DNA of 64,000 nt from an uncultured Clostridia bacterium (lineage in GTDB: Bacteria; Bacillota; Clostridia; Oscillospirales; Acutalibacteraceae). Location of the stretch: positions 1-64,000 of the forward strand of contig CALZID010000005.1 of the NCBI GenBank assembly GCA_945787805.1, written 5' to 3'. Shown piece after piece: positions 15,761 through 24,375 of the stretch (positions are counted from its first letter, which is position 1; each line of letters opens with the position of its first letter). A program made the translations under genes and the position numbers. The notes under the pieces are model-generated. The model was not told the origin of the DNA. It was given only the letters and a program-made list of their open reading frames with translations, and made no database searches.

Positions 15761-16483
15761 ATGAAAACTTACCAAATACATTTAATCCGTCACGCAGTCA
15801 CAAAAGGAAGTCTTGAAGGCAGATATATCGGTCATACGGACGAGTCTGTTTGCGAAGAAGGAATGGCTCAGCTTGAAGATATAAAAGAAAACTATGGCGA
15901 ATACCCCGAAGTTGACGCCGTTTTTTCAAGTCCTTTAAAAAGATGTGTCGAAACCGCACGGGCAATTTATCCCGACAAAAATCCCATTATCCTTGACGAT
16001 TTGAGAGAATACGATTTCGGTGAGTTTGAAGGCAAAACCGCAGAAGAATTGCAGGATGACGAAGATTTTGCCGAGTGGCTCAGCGGTACAAATCCGAATA
16101 AAGCCGCACCTTTCGGCGACAGTCAGGTCAGATTTAATTACAGAATATGCGATTGCTTTGAAAAAATTGTTGACGGTGTAATTAAGGCTGGTGTAAAAAA
16201 CACAGCAGTTATTACTCACGGTGGGGTTATTATGTCTCTTATGCAGACTTATGCGCTTCCCGAAGCGGCAATGCACGAGTGGTTAACGCCGTCTTGCTGC
16301 GGCTATACTTTGCGGGTAGATTCATCAATCTGGGCAAAAACTATGAAGGTTGAAGCAATTGCGGAATGTCCCGCACAGCCGAAAGAGTTTAGGCATGAAT
16401 TGTGGGATGTCTATGACCCGGACAATGACCCCTTTGATGTAGCTTATTGGGAAGATGACAGCAATTTCAACGAAGAACAGTAA
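15761..16483 (+). CDS. histidine phosphatase family protein (phosphoglycerate mutase-like)
   Basis: A 240-residue protein. LIRHAVT near the N-terminus places the phospho-accepting His at residue 11 next to Arg10. SSPLKRCVETA supplies the second Arg, YDFGEFEGKT the acid region and VITHGGVI the second catalytic His. These proteins dephosphorylate small metabolites; the family includes alpha-ribazole phosphatase (CobC) and broad phosphatases, and cobalamin genes are not nearby, so the substrate is unknown. The C-terminus is extended by about 40 acidic residues beyond the domain. CAGGAG precedes the ATG. It is divergent from the XRE regulator, which may control it. Confidence 0.88.
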   Translation: MKTYQIHLIRHAVTKGSLEGRYIGHTDESVCEEGMAQLEDIKENYGEYPEVDAVFSSPLKRCVETARAIYPDKNPIILDDLREYDFGEFEGKTAEELQDDEDFAEWLSGTNPNKAAPFGDSQVRFNYRICDCFEKIVDGVIKAGVKNTAVITHGGVIMSLMQTYALPEAAMHEWLTPSCCGYTLRVDSSIWAKTMKVEAIAECPAQPKEFRHELWDVYDPDNDPFDVAYWEDDSNFNEEQ

Positions 16484-16514
16484 AAATATTACAAAAATTA
16501 CTATAAAATTTACA

Positions 16515-16543
16515 TTGAAAAGATAAAAAAAAAATGATAAAAT
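16515..16543 (+). promoter_or_regulatory. promoter of the hexuronate operon
   Basis: TTGAAA (16515-16520), 17 bp, TAAAAT (16538-16543) with TGA before the -10. It stands between the phosphatase stop and uxuA. No obvious operator palindrome is seen around it. Confidence 0.65.
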
Positions 16544-16576
16544 ATAAGTCAAATCAGGTATAAGGAGGCAAAACTT

Positions 16577-17641
16577 ATGCAAATGACAATTCGCTGGTTC
16601 GGTAGTGAAAAAGACACGGTTACTCTCGAACAGATTAAGCAAATCCCCGGTGTTGTGGGTGTAGTTCCCGCATTGCACACTCTTCCTGCAGGTGAGGCAT
16701 GGCCCGAAGATATGGTTATGGCTATGAAAAAAGAAATCGAAGATGCAGGACTCACCATGGAATGTATCGAAAGCGTTAATATCCACGAAGATATTAAAAT
16801 CGGGCTTCCCACAAGGGATAAATACATTGAGAACTATAAAACAAGTATCAGAAATCTTGCAAAGGCAGGGGTTAAGGTAATCTGCTATAACTTTATGCCG
16901 GTTTTTGACTGGACAAGAACTGACTTAACCTTTGCACTTAAAGACGGTTCAACTTGTCTTTCTTATGACGGACTTCAAATTGAAGGCAAAAGCCCCGAGC
17001 AGATGTTCAAAGATATTGACGATAACTCAAACGGCTATGCAATGCCGGGTTGGGAAACCGAAAGAATGCCCGAAATCAAAGAGCTCTTTGAAAAATATAA
17101 GGGCATAACAAAAGAGGACTTGTGGAATAACCTTAAATATTTCCTTGAAGCAATTATGCCCGTCTGTGAAGAATGCGATGTTAAAATGGCTATTCACCCG
17201 GATGACCCGCCATGGGATATTTTCGGACTTCCGAGAATTATCACAAGCCGTGATTCACTTAAAAAGCTTCTCACAATGGTTGATAATAAATATAACGGTC
17301 TTACTTTCTGCACAGGCTCTCTCGGTGCAAACCTTGATAACGATTTGCCAAGTATGATTCGTGAATTCGGTGACAGAATTTATTTTGCACATCTCAGAAA
17401 CATTAAGGTTGAAGGCAGACATTTCAACGAAACCGCACATGAGTCTTCATTCGGCAGCCTTGATATGTATGAAATCGTAAAAGCGCTTCACGATGTTGGT
17501 TTTGACGGATATGTTCGCCCTGACCACGGCAGAATGATTTGGAATGAAGTTGCCCGTCCCGGTTACGGCCTTTTTGACAGAGCCTTAGGCGCAACTTATC
17601 TTAACGGACTTTTTGAAGCAGTTGAAAAGGGGAATAAGTAA
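16577..17641 (+). CDS. uxuA: mannonate dehydratase
   Basis: A 354-residue TIM-barrel enzyme that dehydrates D-mannonate to 2-dehydro-3-deoxy-D-gluconate in glucuronate breakdown; it needs Mn2+ or Fe2+. Family marks seen are TIRWFGSEKDTV at the N-terminus, VVGVVPALHTLPAGEAW, VICYNFMPVFDWTRTDL, MAIHPDDPPW (metal ligands), FAHLRNIK and DGYVRPDHGRMIW. Length is normal for the clostridial form. AAGGAG lies before the ATG. The stop overlaps the next start by one base (TAATG), so the two enzymes are translationally coupled. First gene of uxuA-SDR-kdgK-eda. Confidence 0.97.
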   Translation: MQMTIRWFGSEKDTVTLEQIKQIPGVVGVVPALHTLPAGEAWPEDMVMAMKKEIEDAGLTMECIESVNIHEDIKIGLPTRDKYIENYKTSIRNLAKAGVKVICYNFMPVFDWTRTDLTFALKDGSTCLSYDGLQIEGKSPEQMFKDIDDNSNGYAMPGWETERMPEIKELFEKYKGITKEDLWNNLKYFLEAIMPVCEECDVKMAIHPDDPPWDIFGLPRIITSRDSLKKLLTMVDNKYNGLTFCTGSLGANLDNDLPSMIREFGDRIYFAHLRNIKVEGRHFNETAHESSFGSLDMYEIVKALHDVGFDGYVRPDHGRMIWNEVARPGYGLFDRALGATYLNGLFEAVEKGNK

Positions 17642-18489
17642 TGATACACGAAAATTTAAAGGGCAGAGTAGCGGTAGTAACAGGCGGCGGCGGTGTTCTT
17701 TGCGGTGATTTCGCAAAAGCACTTGCAAAGCAGGGTGTTAAAGTTGCCGTGCTTGACCTTAACGAAGCGGCAGCACAGAAAGTTGCCGATGAAATTGTAG
17801 CTGACGGCGGAGTGGCTATTGCAGTAGGCTGTAATGTACTCGAAAAAGAGAGTATGGAAAAAGCCCGTGAAACCGTAAACACAAAGCTGGGCACCTGCGA
17901 TATTCTTCTCAACGGTGCGGGCGGTAATAACCCAAAGGGTACAACCACAAAAGAAACTCTCGAAAAGATAGACTTAATCGAAAAGAATGACGATATTAAA
18001 ACATTCTTTGACCTTGACGCAAACGGAATTTCATTTGTTTTTAATCTTAATTTCTTGGGAACACTTATTCCCACTCAGGTTTTTGCCCGTGATATGGCAG
18101 AAAAAGAAAATACTTGCATAGTTATGGTAACATCAATGAATGCTTACCGTCCCCTTACAAAAATCCCTGCATATTCAGCGGCAAAAGCGGCAGTTAAAAA
18201 CTTTACGGAATTTATGGCTGTGCATTTTGCAGATGTTGGAATCCGTGTTAATGCTATTGCACCGGGATTTTTCTCAACAAATCAAAATAAAACACTTCTC
18301 TGGAATGAAGACGGCACACCTACTGCCAGAACAAATAAAATTCTCAACGCAACACCGATGAAGAGATTCGGTGAGTCAGAGGAGCTTACAGGCGCACTGT
18401 TATTCCTTTGCGATGAAGCATATTCAAGCTTTATCACAGGCACAAGCATTTGTGTTGACGGTGGATTTTCAGCATATAGCGGCGTATAA
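17641..18489 (+). CDS. SDR-family D-mannonate/fructuronate oxidoreductase
   Basis: A 282-residue short-chain dehydrogenase. The NAD(P)-binding glycine loop is TGGGGVLCG near residues 14-22, NGAGGNNP follows, and the catalytic pair is Y178 and K182 in AYSAAKAAV with a Ser in VMVTSMNAY. Its position directly after uxuA makes it the likely reductase of D-fructuronate to D-mannonate, a job done by the unrelated UxuB in E. coli and by SDR enzymes in many Firmicutes. The function is inferred from context; the family alone would also allow gluconate 5-dehydrogenase-like activity. Confidence 0.88.
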   Translation: MIHENLKGRVAVVTGGGGVLCGDFAKALAKQGVKVAVLDLNEAAAQKVADEIVADGGVAIAVGCNVLEKESMEKARETVNTKLGTCDILLNGAGGNNPKGTTTKETLEKIDLIEKNDDIKTFFDLDANGISFVFNLNFLGTLIPTQVFARDMAEKENTCIVMVTSMNAYRPLTKIPAYSAAKAAVKNFTEFMAVHFADVGIRVNAIAPGFFSTNQNKTLLWNEDGTPTARTNKILNATPMKRFGESEELTGALLFLCDEAYSSFITGTSICVDGGFSAYSGV

Positions 18490-18503
18490 TTGGAGGTATT
18501 AAA

Positions 18504-19601
18504 ATGAACTTAAATCTCAGAAAAAAAGAAGATTGCACATTTGATATGATTTCATTGGGCGAAATTATGCTTCGTCTTGACCCGGGCGAAGGCAGAATTA
18601 AAACAGCCCGTAATTTCCGTGCGTGGGAAGGCGGCGGAGAATATAATGTTGCCCGTGGACTTCGCCGTTGTTTCGGAATGAAAACTGCAGTTGTAACAGC
18701 TTTTGCAGATAACGAAGTCGGCAGACTTCTTGAAGATTTTATTCTTCAAGGCGGCGTTGATACATCACTTATCAAGTGGGTAAAATATGACGGAATCGGC
18801 AGAACAGTGAGAAACGGCCTTAATTTCACAGAGCGCGGCTACGGTATTCGCGGTGCGGTTGGCGTTTCGGACCGTGGCAATACCGCAATTTCACAACTTA
18901 AAGCGGGGGACATTGACTGGGATTACATTTTCGGTACTCTCGGCGTCCGTTGGCTTCATACAGGCGGAATTTTTGCGGCACTTTCAGAGTCAACTGCCGA
19001 AGTTGCAATCGAAGCGGTAAAAGCTGCAAAGAAATACGGCACAATCGTTTCTTATGACCTTAACTACCGTCCGTCACTCTGGAATGATATCGGCGGTAAG
19101 GCAAAGGCACAGGAAGTCAACAAAGAAATCGCAAAATATATTGATGTTATGATTGGCAACGAAGAAGATTTCACCGCTTGTCTGGGCTTTGAAATTGAAG
19201 GTAACGACGAAAATCTTAAAGAGCTCAACATTGACGGCTACTATAAAATGCTTGAAGAAGTTGTTAAGGTTTATCCAAACTTTAAGGTTATCGCAACCAC
19301 ACTTCGTACAGTTAAAACCGCAACAGTCAACGACTGGTCGGCAATTTGCTATGCAGACGGTAAAGTGCATAAAGGGCTCGAGCTTCCCGGTCTTGAAATT
19401 CTTGACCGTGTCGGTGGCGGCGACTCGTTTGCATCGGGTCTTATTTACGGACTTATGACAACAGAAGACGCACAAACCGCAGTAAACTACGGTGTGGCTC
19501 ACGGCGCACTTGCAATGACAACACCCGGTGACACTTCAATGGCTTCACTCAAAGAAGTTGAAAAGATAGTATCGGGCGCCGGCGCTCGTGTGGACAGATA
19601 G
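18504..19601 (+). CDS. kdgK: 2-dehydro-3-deoxygluconokinase (PfkB-family sugar kinase)
   Basis: A 365-residue PfkB kinase that phosphorylates KDG to KDPG. ISLGEIMLRLDPG and the GGGEYNVARGL motif form the sugar site; the C-terminal GGGDSFASG motif contains the catalytic base D307 and anion hole. Family members of this size have an extended lid compared with the 310-residue E. coli KdgK. It starts 14 bp after the SDR stop behind TTGGAGG and lies between uxuA/SDR and eda, which supports the KDG assignment over other PfkB sugars. Confidence 0.92.
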   Translation: MNLNLRKKEDCTFDMISLGEIMLRLDPGEGRIKTARNFRAWEGGGEYNVARGLRRCFGMKTAVVTAFADNEVGRLLEDFILQGGVDTSLIKWVKYDGIGRTVRNGLNFTERGYGIRGAVGVSDRGNTAISQLKAGDIDWDYIFGTLGVRWLHTGGIFAALSESTAEVAIEAVKAAKKYGTIVSYDLNYRPSLWNDIGGKAKAQEVNKEIAKYIDVMIGNEEDFTACLGFEIEGNDENLKELNIDGYYKMLEEVVKVYPNFKVIATTLRTVKTATVNDWSAICYADGKVHKGLELPGLEILDRVGGGDSFASGLIYGLMTTEDAQTAVNYGVAHGALAMTTPGDTSMASLKEVEKIVSGAGARVDR

Positions 19602-19661
19602 ATTCTTTTTCCGCAATACTTCGTGACTTCGGTTCGCAGTATAAACGGATAAATTCAGAAT

Positions 19662-19688
19662 TGTAGGGCGGTGGCTCGCTGCCGCCGT
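19662..19688. repeat. GTAGGG-type intergenic palindrome between kdgK and eda
   Basis: TGTAGGGCGG is followed by an imperfect inverted repeat (GGCGG with CCGCC around TGGCTCGCTG). It resembles the element at 8958-8982 in its GTAGGG head. It sits inside the operon 20 bp before the eda ribosome site, so it must be transcribed and could form a processing or pausing hairpin. Confidence 0.5.
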
Positions 19689-19706
19689 TATTTAGGAGAT
19701 GTAATT

Positions 19707-20363
19707 ATGGATAAAGAAAAAATCATTACCAGAATTCAGGATTGCGGTATAGTTGCCGTTGTCCGTGCCGAGTCGGTTGATAAGGCAATAAGAATTACAG
19801 ATGCATGTATCGAAGGCGGAGTTGCCGCTATCGAGCTTACATTCACAGTACCCCATGCCGACAAGGTTATCGAAGAGCTTGCAAAGAGATATACTCCCGA
19901 TGAAATTATTCTCGGTGCAGGTACTGTTCTTGACGCAACAACCGCTCGAATTGCGATGCTTTCGGGCGCAGAGTATATCGTTTCTCCCGCTCTTGATATT
20001 GAAACTCTTAAACTTTGCAACCGTTACAGAGTACCCATGATGCCGGGTATTATGAGCGTTCGTGAAGGACTTCTTGCTATGGAAAACGGTGCGGATATAC
20101 TTAAAGTCTTCCCCGCAGACCTTTTCGGACCGAAGATTATCAAAGATATTAAAGGCCCTATTCCTTATGCTAAGATGATGCCCACAGGCGGTGTTGACGC
20201 CGACAATGTGGGCGAATGGATTAAAGCCGGTGCGGTTGCGGTCGGCGCAGGTTCATCACTTACCGCAGGCGCTAAAACAGGCGACTATAAAAAGATTACC
20301 GAAACAGGTAAACGCTTCGTTGAAAATATTAAAATCGCCCGTGCGGAATTGGCGGGTAAATAA
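19707..20363 (+). CDS. eda: KDPG/KHG aldolase (bifunctional 2-keto-4-hydroxyglutarate / KDPG aldolase)
   Basis: A 218-residue class I aldolase that splits KDPG into pyruvate and glyceraldehyde 3-phosphate. The Schiff-base lysine is K133 in ILKVFPADLFG, the general acid-base is E43 in AIELTFTV, and VAVVRAES and MPTGGV are the usual flanking strands. ATG 19707 follows AGGAG with eight bases spacing; a GTG at 19671 in frame lies in the palindrome and is rejected. It closes the hexuronate operon, with a strong terminator 8 bp after the stop. Confidence 0.96.
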   Translation: MDKEKIITRIQDCGIVAVVRAESVDKAIRITDACIEGGVAAIELTFTVPHADKVIEELAKRYTPDEIILGAGTVLDATTARIAMLSGAEYIVSPALDIETLKLCNRYRVPMMPGIMSVREGLLAMENGADILKVFPADLFGPKIIKDIKGPIPYAKMMPTGGVDADNVGEWIKAGAVAVGAGSSLTAGAKTGDYKKITETGKRFVENIKIARAELAGK

Positions 20364-20370
20364 TGCTTAT

Positions 20371-20403
20371 AAAAAAGGCGGGAGCAATTTCCCGCCTTTT
20401 TTT
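20371..20403 (+). terminator. terminator of the hexuronate operon
   Basis: AAAAAAGGCGGGA pairs with TCCCGCCTTTTTT around GCAAT. The region 20404-20547 that follows is AT-rich and shows no further gene. Confidence 0.95.
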
Positions 20404-20547
20404 ATCGGTTTTTGGTATAAATGGAAAATAATGCAAGAAAAACAACGAGAAATTGCATTTTTAGACATAATTATTATAAAACGAAGTCTATTTTGCAAGT
20501 TTGATTTATTTAAAATTCACAAAGTTAAAATAATGCTTGTTAAATAC

Positions 20548-20575
20548 TTGACAATCAATTCTTTTATTATATAAT
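20548..20575 (+). promoter_or_regulatory. promoter of hppA
   Basis: TTGACA (20548-20553), 16 bp, TATAAT (20570-20575), about 50 bp before the start. Confidence 0.8.
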
Positions 20576-20623
20576 ATAACATTATAGAATAATATCAATA
20601 AATCAGAAAAGGTGGAATACAGT

Positions 20624-22705
20624 GTGGAAAAACTTTTGATTTTACTCACATTTTTGGGCTCTGTAATCGCCCTTGTGTTTGCTGCATTAACAACTAAAAA
20701 AGTTCTCCGCTTTTCAGAGGGAAATGAAAAAATGCAGAAAATTTCACAGTCAATAAGACAAGGTGCAAATGCCTATCTTAAAAGACAATATTCCGTTGTT
20801 TTGGTTTTCTTCGGCGGAATGTTCGTGGTGCTTTGCATTATGGCGGCACTTGGATTTTTAACTTGGTTTGTTCCGTTTGCGTTTATCACGGGCGGTTTCT
20901 TCTCGGCATTGTCAGGCTTTGTCGGAATGAAAATCGCAACCTTATCAAATGCAAGAACTGCAAATGCATGCCGTGAAGGTCTTAACCGAGGTCTTCGTGT
21001 AGCTTTTTCAGCCGGCTCGGTTATGGGCTTTACCGTTGTCGGTCTCGGTCTTCTTGACATTTCGGTATGGTTCTTTATTTTGAGATTTGTATTTAACCTT
21101 TCCCCTGCCGATATTACAAGCGCAATGCTCACTTTCGGTATGGGTGCTTCTTCAATGGCTCTCTTTGCCCGTGTAGGTGGCGGTATTTTCACAAAGGCTG
21201 CCGATGTCGGCGCTGACCTTGTGGGTAAGGTTGAAGCAGGCATTCCCGAAGACGACCCGAGAAACCCGGCGGTTATTGCCGATAATGTTGGCGACAATGT
21301 TGGCGATGTGGCAGGTATGGGCGCAGACCTTTATGAATCTTATGTAAGCTCGGTTATTTCTGCTTCCGCTCTCGGCGTTTCTGCTTTTGCGGGTGACATT
21401 AAAGCAATGGCAGTTCCGATGATTCTTGCCGCAATCGGTATCTTGATGTCAATTATGGGCACATTCTTAGTTCGTACAGGCGAAAGCATTGACCAGAAAC
21501 AGCTTCTCAGAGCGCTCAGCCGCGGCACAAATTCAAGTGCAATCGGTATTGCAATTATAGCTCTTCCTGTTGTTTGGTTTGTACTCGGTAAAGAAAACCT
21601 TGGTCTTTATGTTGCCATTATTTCAGGTCTTATTGCAGGCGTGCTTATAGGTCAGTCAACAGAATACTTTACATCTGACACATATAAACCCACAAAGAAG
21701 CTTGCAGACACATCCGAAACAGGCTCTGCAACAATCATAATCGGCGGTTTAGGTCTCGGTATGAAATCAACAGCTGTACCCATTGCCATTGTTTCAATCA
21801 GCGTGCTTGTTTCATATTTCGTTTCAGGCGGCTCTTCAAGTGCCGCAATGGGACTTTACGGTATCGCTCTTTCAGCGGTTGGTATGCTTTCAACTCTCGG
21901 TATTACACTTGCAACTGACGCCTACGGTCCCGTTGCCGATAATGCCGGCGGTATCGCTGAAATGGCGGGACTTCCGTCAGAAGTCAGAGAGAGAACGGAT
22001 GCACTTGACTCTTTGGGCAACACAACTGCCGCAACAGGTAAAGGCTTTGCAATCGGCTCGGCAGCTCTTACAGCCCTTGCACTTATCGCATCTTATGTTG
22101 ATAAAATCAAGAGCATTGACCCGACAGCAGACTTGAGCTTCGATATTGTTAATCCGGTTGTTCTTATAGGTCTTTTCATCGGCGGATGTCTTCCGTTCGT
22201 ATTTGCGGCACTCACAATGGATTCAGTTGGTAAAGCCGCACAAAGCGTTGTTAAAGAAGTTCGCCGTCAGTTTAAAGAAATCGCAGGACTTATGGAAGGT
22301 AAAGCAGACCCCGATTATGCATCTTGCGTTGACCTTTGCACAAAAGCAAGTCTTCGTGAAATGGTGCTTCCGACAATAGTCGCAATTGCAGTTCCCATTT
22401 GCGTAGGTCTCATTCTCGGCTACAAAGGTGTTGTAGGTATGCTTGCAGGTGCAACAGTTTCAGGCTTCTTGATGGCAATCTTTATGTCTAACTCAGGCGG
22501 CGCTTGGGATAACGCAAAGAAATACATTGAATCGGGTGTACACGGCGGCAAGGGCAGTGACCAACACAAAGCCGCTGTTGTAGGCGATACAGTCGGTGAC
22601 CCGTTCAAAGATACATCAGGTCCCGCAATCAACATTCTTATCAAGCTTCTTTCAATGGTATCAATCGTGTTTGCAGCGCTTGTTGTAAATTGCAGTATTC
22701 TTTAA
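20624..22705 (+). CDS. hppA: membrane-bound ion-translocating pyrophosphatase
   Basis: A 693-residue integral protein with about 16 hydrophobic helices. It couples PPi hydrolysis to H+ or Na+ export. Substrate-binding motifs seen: DVGADLVGKVEAG, DDPRNPAVIADNVGDNVGD and ADLYESYVSS, then the C-terminal DTVGDPFKDTSGP. GNTTAATGKG has Ala at the position that is Lys in K+-independent enzymes, so this is a K+-dependent type; H+ versus Na+ pumping cannot be told with confidence. GTG 20624 has AAAGGTGG at a good distance; an upstream GTG at 20612 overlaps that site. It is monocistronic between two terminators. It would let the cell recover energy from PPi made in biosynthesis. Confidence 0.96.
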   Translation: MEKLLILLTFLGSVIALVFAALTTKKVLRFSEGNEKMQKISQSIRQGANAYLKRQYSVVLVFFGGMFVVLCIMAALGFLTWFVPFAFITGGFFSALSGFVGMKIATLSNARTANACREGLNRGLRVAFSAGSVMGFTVVGLGLLDISVWFFILRFVFNLSPADITSAMLTFGMGASSMALFARVGGGIFTKAADVGADLVGKVEAGIPEDDPRNPAVIADNVGDNVGDVAGMGADLYESYVSSVISASALGVSAFAGDIKAMAVPMILAAIGILMSIMGTFLVRTGESIDQKQLLRALSRGTNSSAIGIAIIALPVVWFVLGKENLGLYVAIISGLIAGVLIGQSTEYFTSDTYKPTKKLADTSETGSATIIIGGLGLGMKSTAVPIAIVSISVLVSYFVSGGSSSAAMGLYGIALSAVGMLSTLGITLATDAYGPVADNAGGIAEMAGLPSEVRERTDALDSLGNTTAATGKGFAIGSAALTALALIASYVDKIKSIDPTADLSFDIVNPVVLIGLFIGGCLPFVFAALTMDSVGKAAQSVVKEVRRQFKEIAGLMEGKADPDYASCVDLCTKASLREMVLPTIVAIAVPICVGLILGYKGVVGMLAGATVSGFLMAIFMSNSGGAWDNAKKYIESGVHGGKGSDQHKAAVVGDTVGDPFKDTSGPAINILIKLLSMVSIVFAALVVNCSIL

Positions 22706-22720
22706 TAGGGCAAAAAATTC

Positions 22721-22752
22721 GACCCCGCAGATTATTCTGTGGGGTCATTTTT
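22721..22752. terminator. bidirectional terminator between hppA and the GPH symporter
   Basis: GACCCCGCAG pairs with CTGTGGGGTC (one G-T) around ATTATT, with ATTTTTA after it and AAAAAATT before it. Confidence 0.9.
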
Positions 22753-22764
22753 ATACTTGCAAAT

Positions 22765-24198
22765 TTATTCAACTTCTGCTTTCGCTCTGCGTTCCGCCAA
22801 TTCTTTTTCAACTTGTGCTTTTTGTTCGGGTGTGTATCTGATGAAAAGCAGCGGAATGAGATAAAGCAATGCGGCAAGGGCGGGTGTGAGCATTACAAGG
22901 GGCCAAATCCAAGCTTCAAAGGTTGCGCATTGTGTTTTGTAATAAATCGCACCGGGAACATCTTCAACCGCAACATAACCGATAAGTCCCAAAGAAAATG
23001 TTGTAAGACTACCCATGATACCGCTTGAAATCTTTGTGAAGAATGTCTGCATAGAGAAGGTAACACCCTCTGTGCGCTTGCCTGTTTTCCATTCCATATA
23101 GTCAACGCTGTCACAGAAAAGCGAAGTCTGTGCAATACCCACCGCACCTGACGGAACAGAAAGCAATGACATAACCGCCATACCTATAAGTAAATTATTA
23201 CCTTCAAAGCCTATAAGGAAAGCGGCAAGCTTGCCTATCATGGTGCAAAGCTGAGAAAGAATCAGAACATTTCTGTAACCGTGACAAAGCTTCTTTAATT
23301 TGTCCGCCAAAAGCATACCCAAGAAGCTGGGCGCAGTTGTAATGGCAAAATAAACCGTGGTGAGTCCCAATGCGCCGAGAAATCCGCCGAAATAATCTTC
23401 GGGGAACATATATTTGAAGAAATATGTTACAAGATTGTTGCCGAATGCCAATGAGCCGAATAGGTTTGAAAGTGTTATGAGCATAAGCATCTTGTTCTGA
23501 AAAAGAAGCTTAAAGCATTCAACAAATGAAGTCTGCTGTGCCGTGGGCTTTACAAGGCGAATTCTTTCTTGCGCAGCGTGGCATTTTGCACTGATAAGCG
23601 CACCGCCAAGACCGAATATAACAGCAAAGATTGCAGTCATAAGTGCCAATGAATTGCCCGAATGTTTTGCAACGGTTTCCATAATCATAGGAATTAACGC
23701 ACTGAACACACCGTAAAAGATTGAGCCGACCGACCTTGCCCATTGAACAAATTTGTCACGCTCATCCGAATTCGGCGAAACAACCGCAGTCATACCCCAA
23801 ATTGCAACATCCTGCATGGTGTAGAAAATGTCCCAACAGAGATAAACGATTACAAAATAACTCACTCTAAGCCATAAAAGGCTTTCTTTAGTGGAGAATA
23901 CTATGAAAATTAAAACTGAGAAAATACCCACGGGAACAGGGGTGTATTTCAGAAGCGGACGCAATTTTTCGCCGTTTTTAAAACGGTGACGGTCAACGAT
24001 TGAGCCGATGATGGGGTCGTTGACGCCGTCCCAAATCTTCATTAAAAGAAGAAGTACCGTAACGACCGCAGGCGGAAAGAGAGCAATATCCGTCATAAAA
24101 TATGTAAAAAACGATGCGCCAATCATACAGTAGACAATATTTTGCCCTGCAAGTCCCGTTAAGAAGCTGAATTTTTCCTTTTTGCTGATATAGTTCAA
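22765..24198 (-). CDS. GPH-family (glycoside-pentoside-hexuronide) cation symporter
   Basis: A 477-residue MFS protein with twelve predicted helices. MKIWDGVNDPIIGSIVDRH followed by RPLL is the GPH signature loop after helix 2. Such carriers bring in oligosaccharides or hexuronides with H+ or Na+. The start is a TTG at 24198 after AGGGGGA; the open frame upstream of it has no ribosome site and is not membrane-protein-like. Placement between the hexuronate operon with hppA on one side and a PHP protein on the other makes uptake of a hexuronide plausible, but not shown. C-terminus is rich in Glu, Lys and Ala and cytoplasmic. Confidence 0.88.
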   Translation of the reverse strand: MNYISKKEKFSFLTGLAGQNIVYCMIGASFFTYFMTDIALFPPAVVTVLLLLMKIWDGVNDPIIGSIVDRHRFKNGEKLRPLLKYTPVPVGIFSVLIFIVFSTKESLLWLRVSYFVIVYLCWDIFYTMQDVAIWGMTAVVSPNSDERDKFVQWARSVGSIFYGVFSALIPMIMETVAKHSGNSLALMTAIFAVIFGLGGALISAKCHAAQERIRLVKPTAQQTSFVECFKLLFQNKMLMLITLSNLFGSLAFGNNLVTYFFKYMFPEDYFGGFLGALGLTTVYFAITTAPSFLGMLLADKLKKLCHGYRNVLILSQLCTMIGKLAAFLIGFEGNNLLIGMAVMSLLSVPSGAVGIAQTSLFCDSVDYMEWKTGKRTEGVTFSMQTFFTKISSGIMGSLTTFSLGLIGYVAVEDVPGAIYYKTQCATFEAWIWPLVMLTPALAALLYLIPLLFIRYTPEQKAQVEKELAERRAKAEVE

Positions 24199-24313
24199 AC
24201 CAAATCCCCCTATATGTTTTGTAATACATTTATTATACACTATATACAAGCAATAAGCAATTCGTGAAAAGTTATAATTTTTACGCAAGATTTTGTTCAA
24301 ATTGATTGTTTCG

Positions 24314-24342
24314 TTGACTTTAAACATAAGAAATGATATATT
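24314..24342 (+). promoter_or_regulatory. promoter of the PHP-domain gene
   Basis: TTGACT (24314-24319), 17 bp, TATATT (24337-24342) with TGA before the -10, in the divergent gap. Confidence 0.7.
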
Positions 24343-24375
24343 TATGATATGAATACGGGTAAAGGGGAGAAAAAT

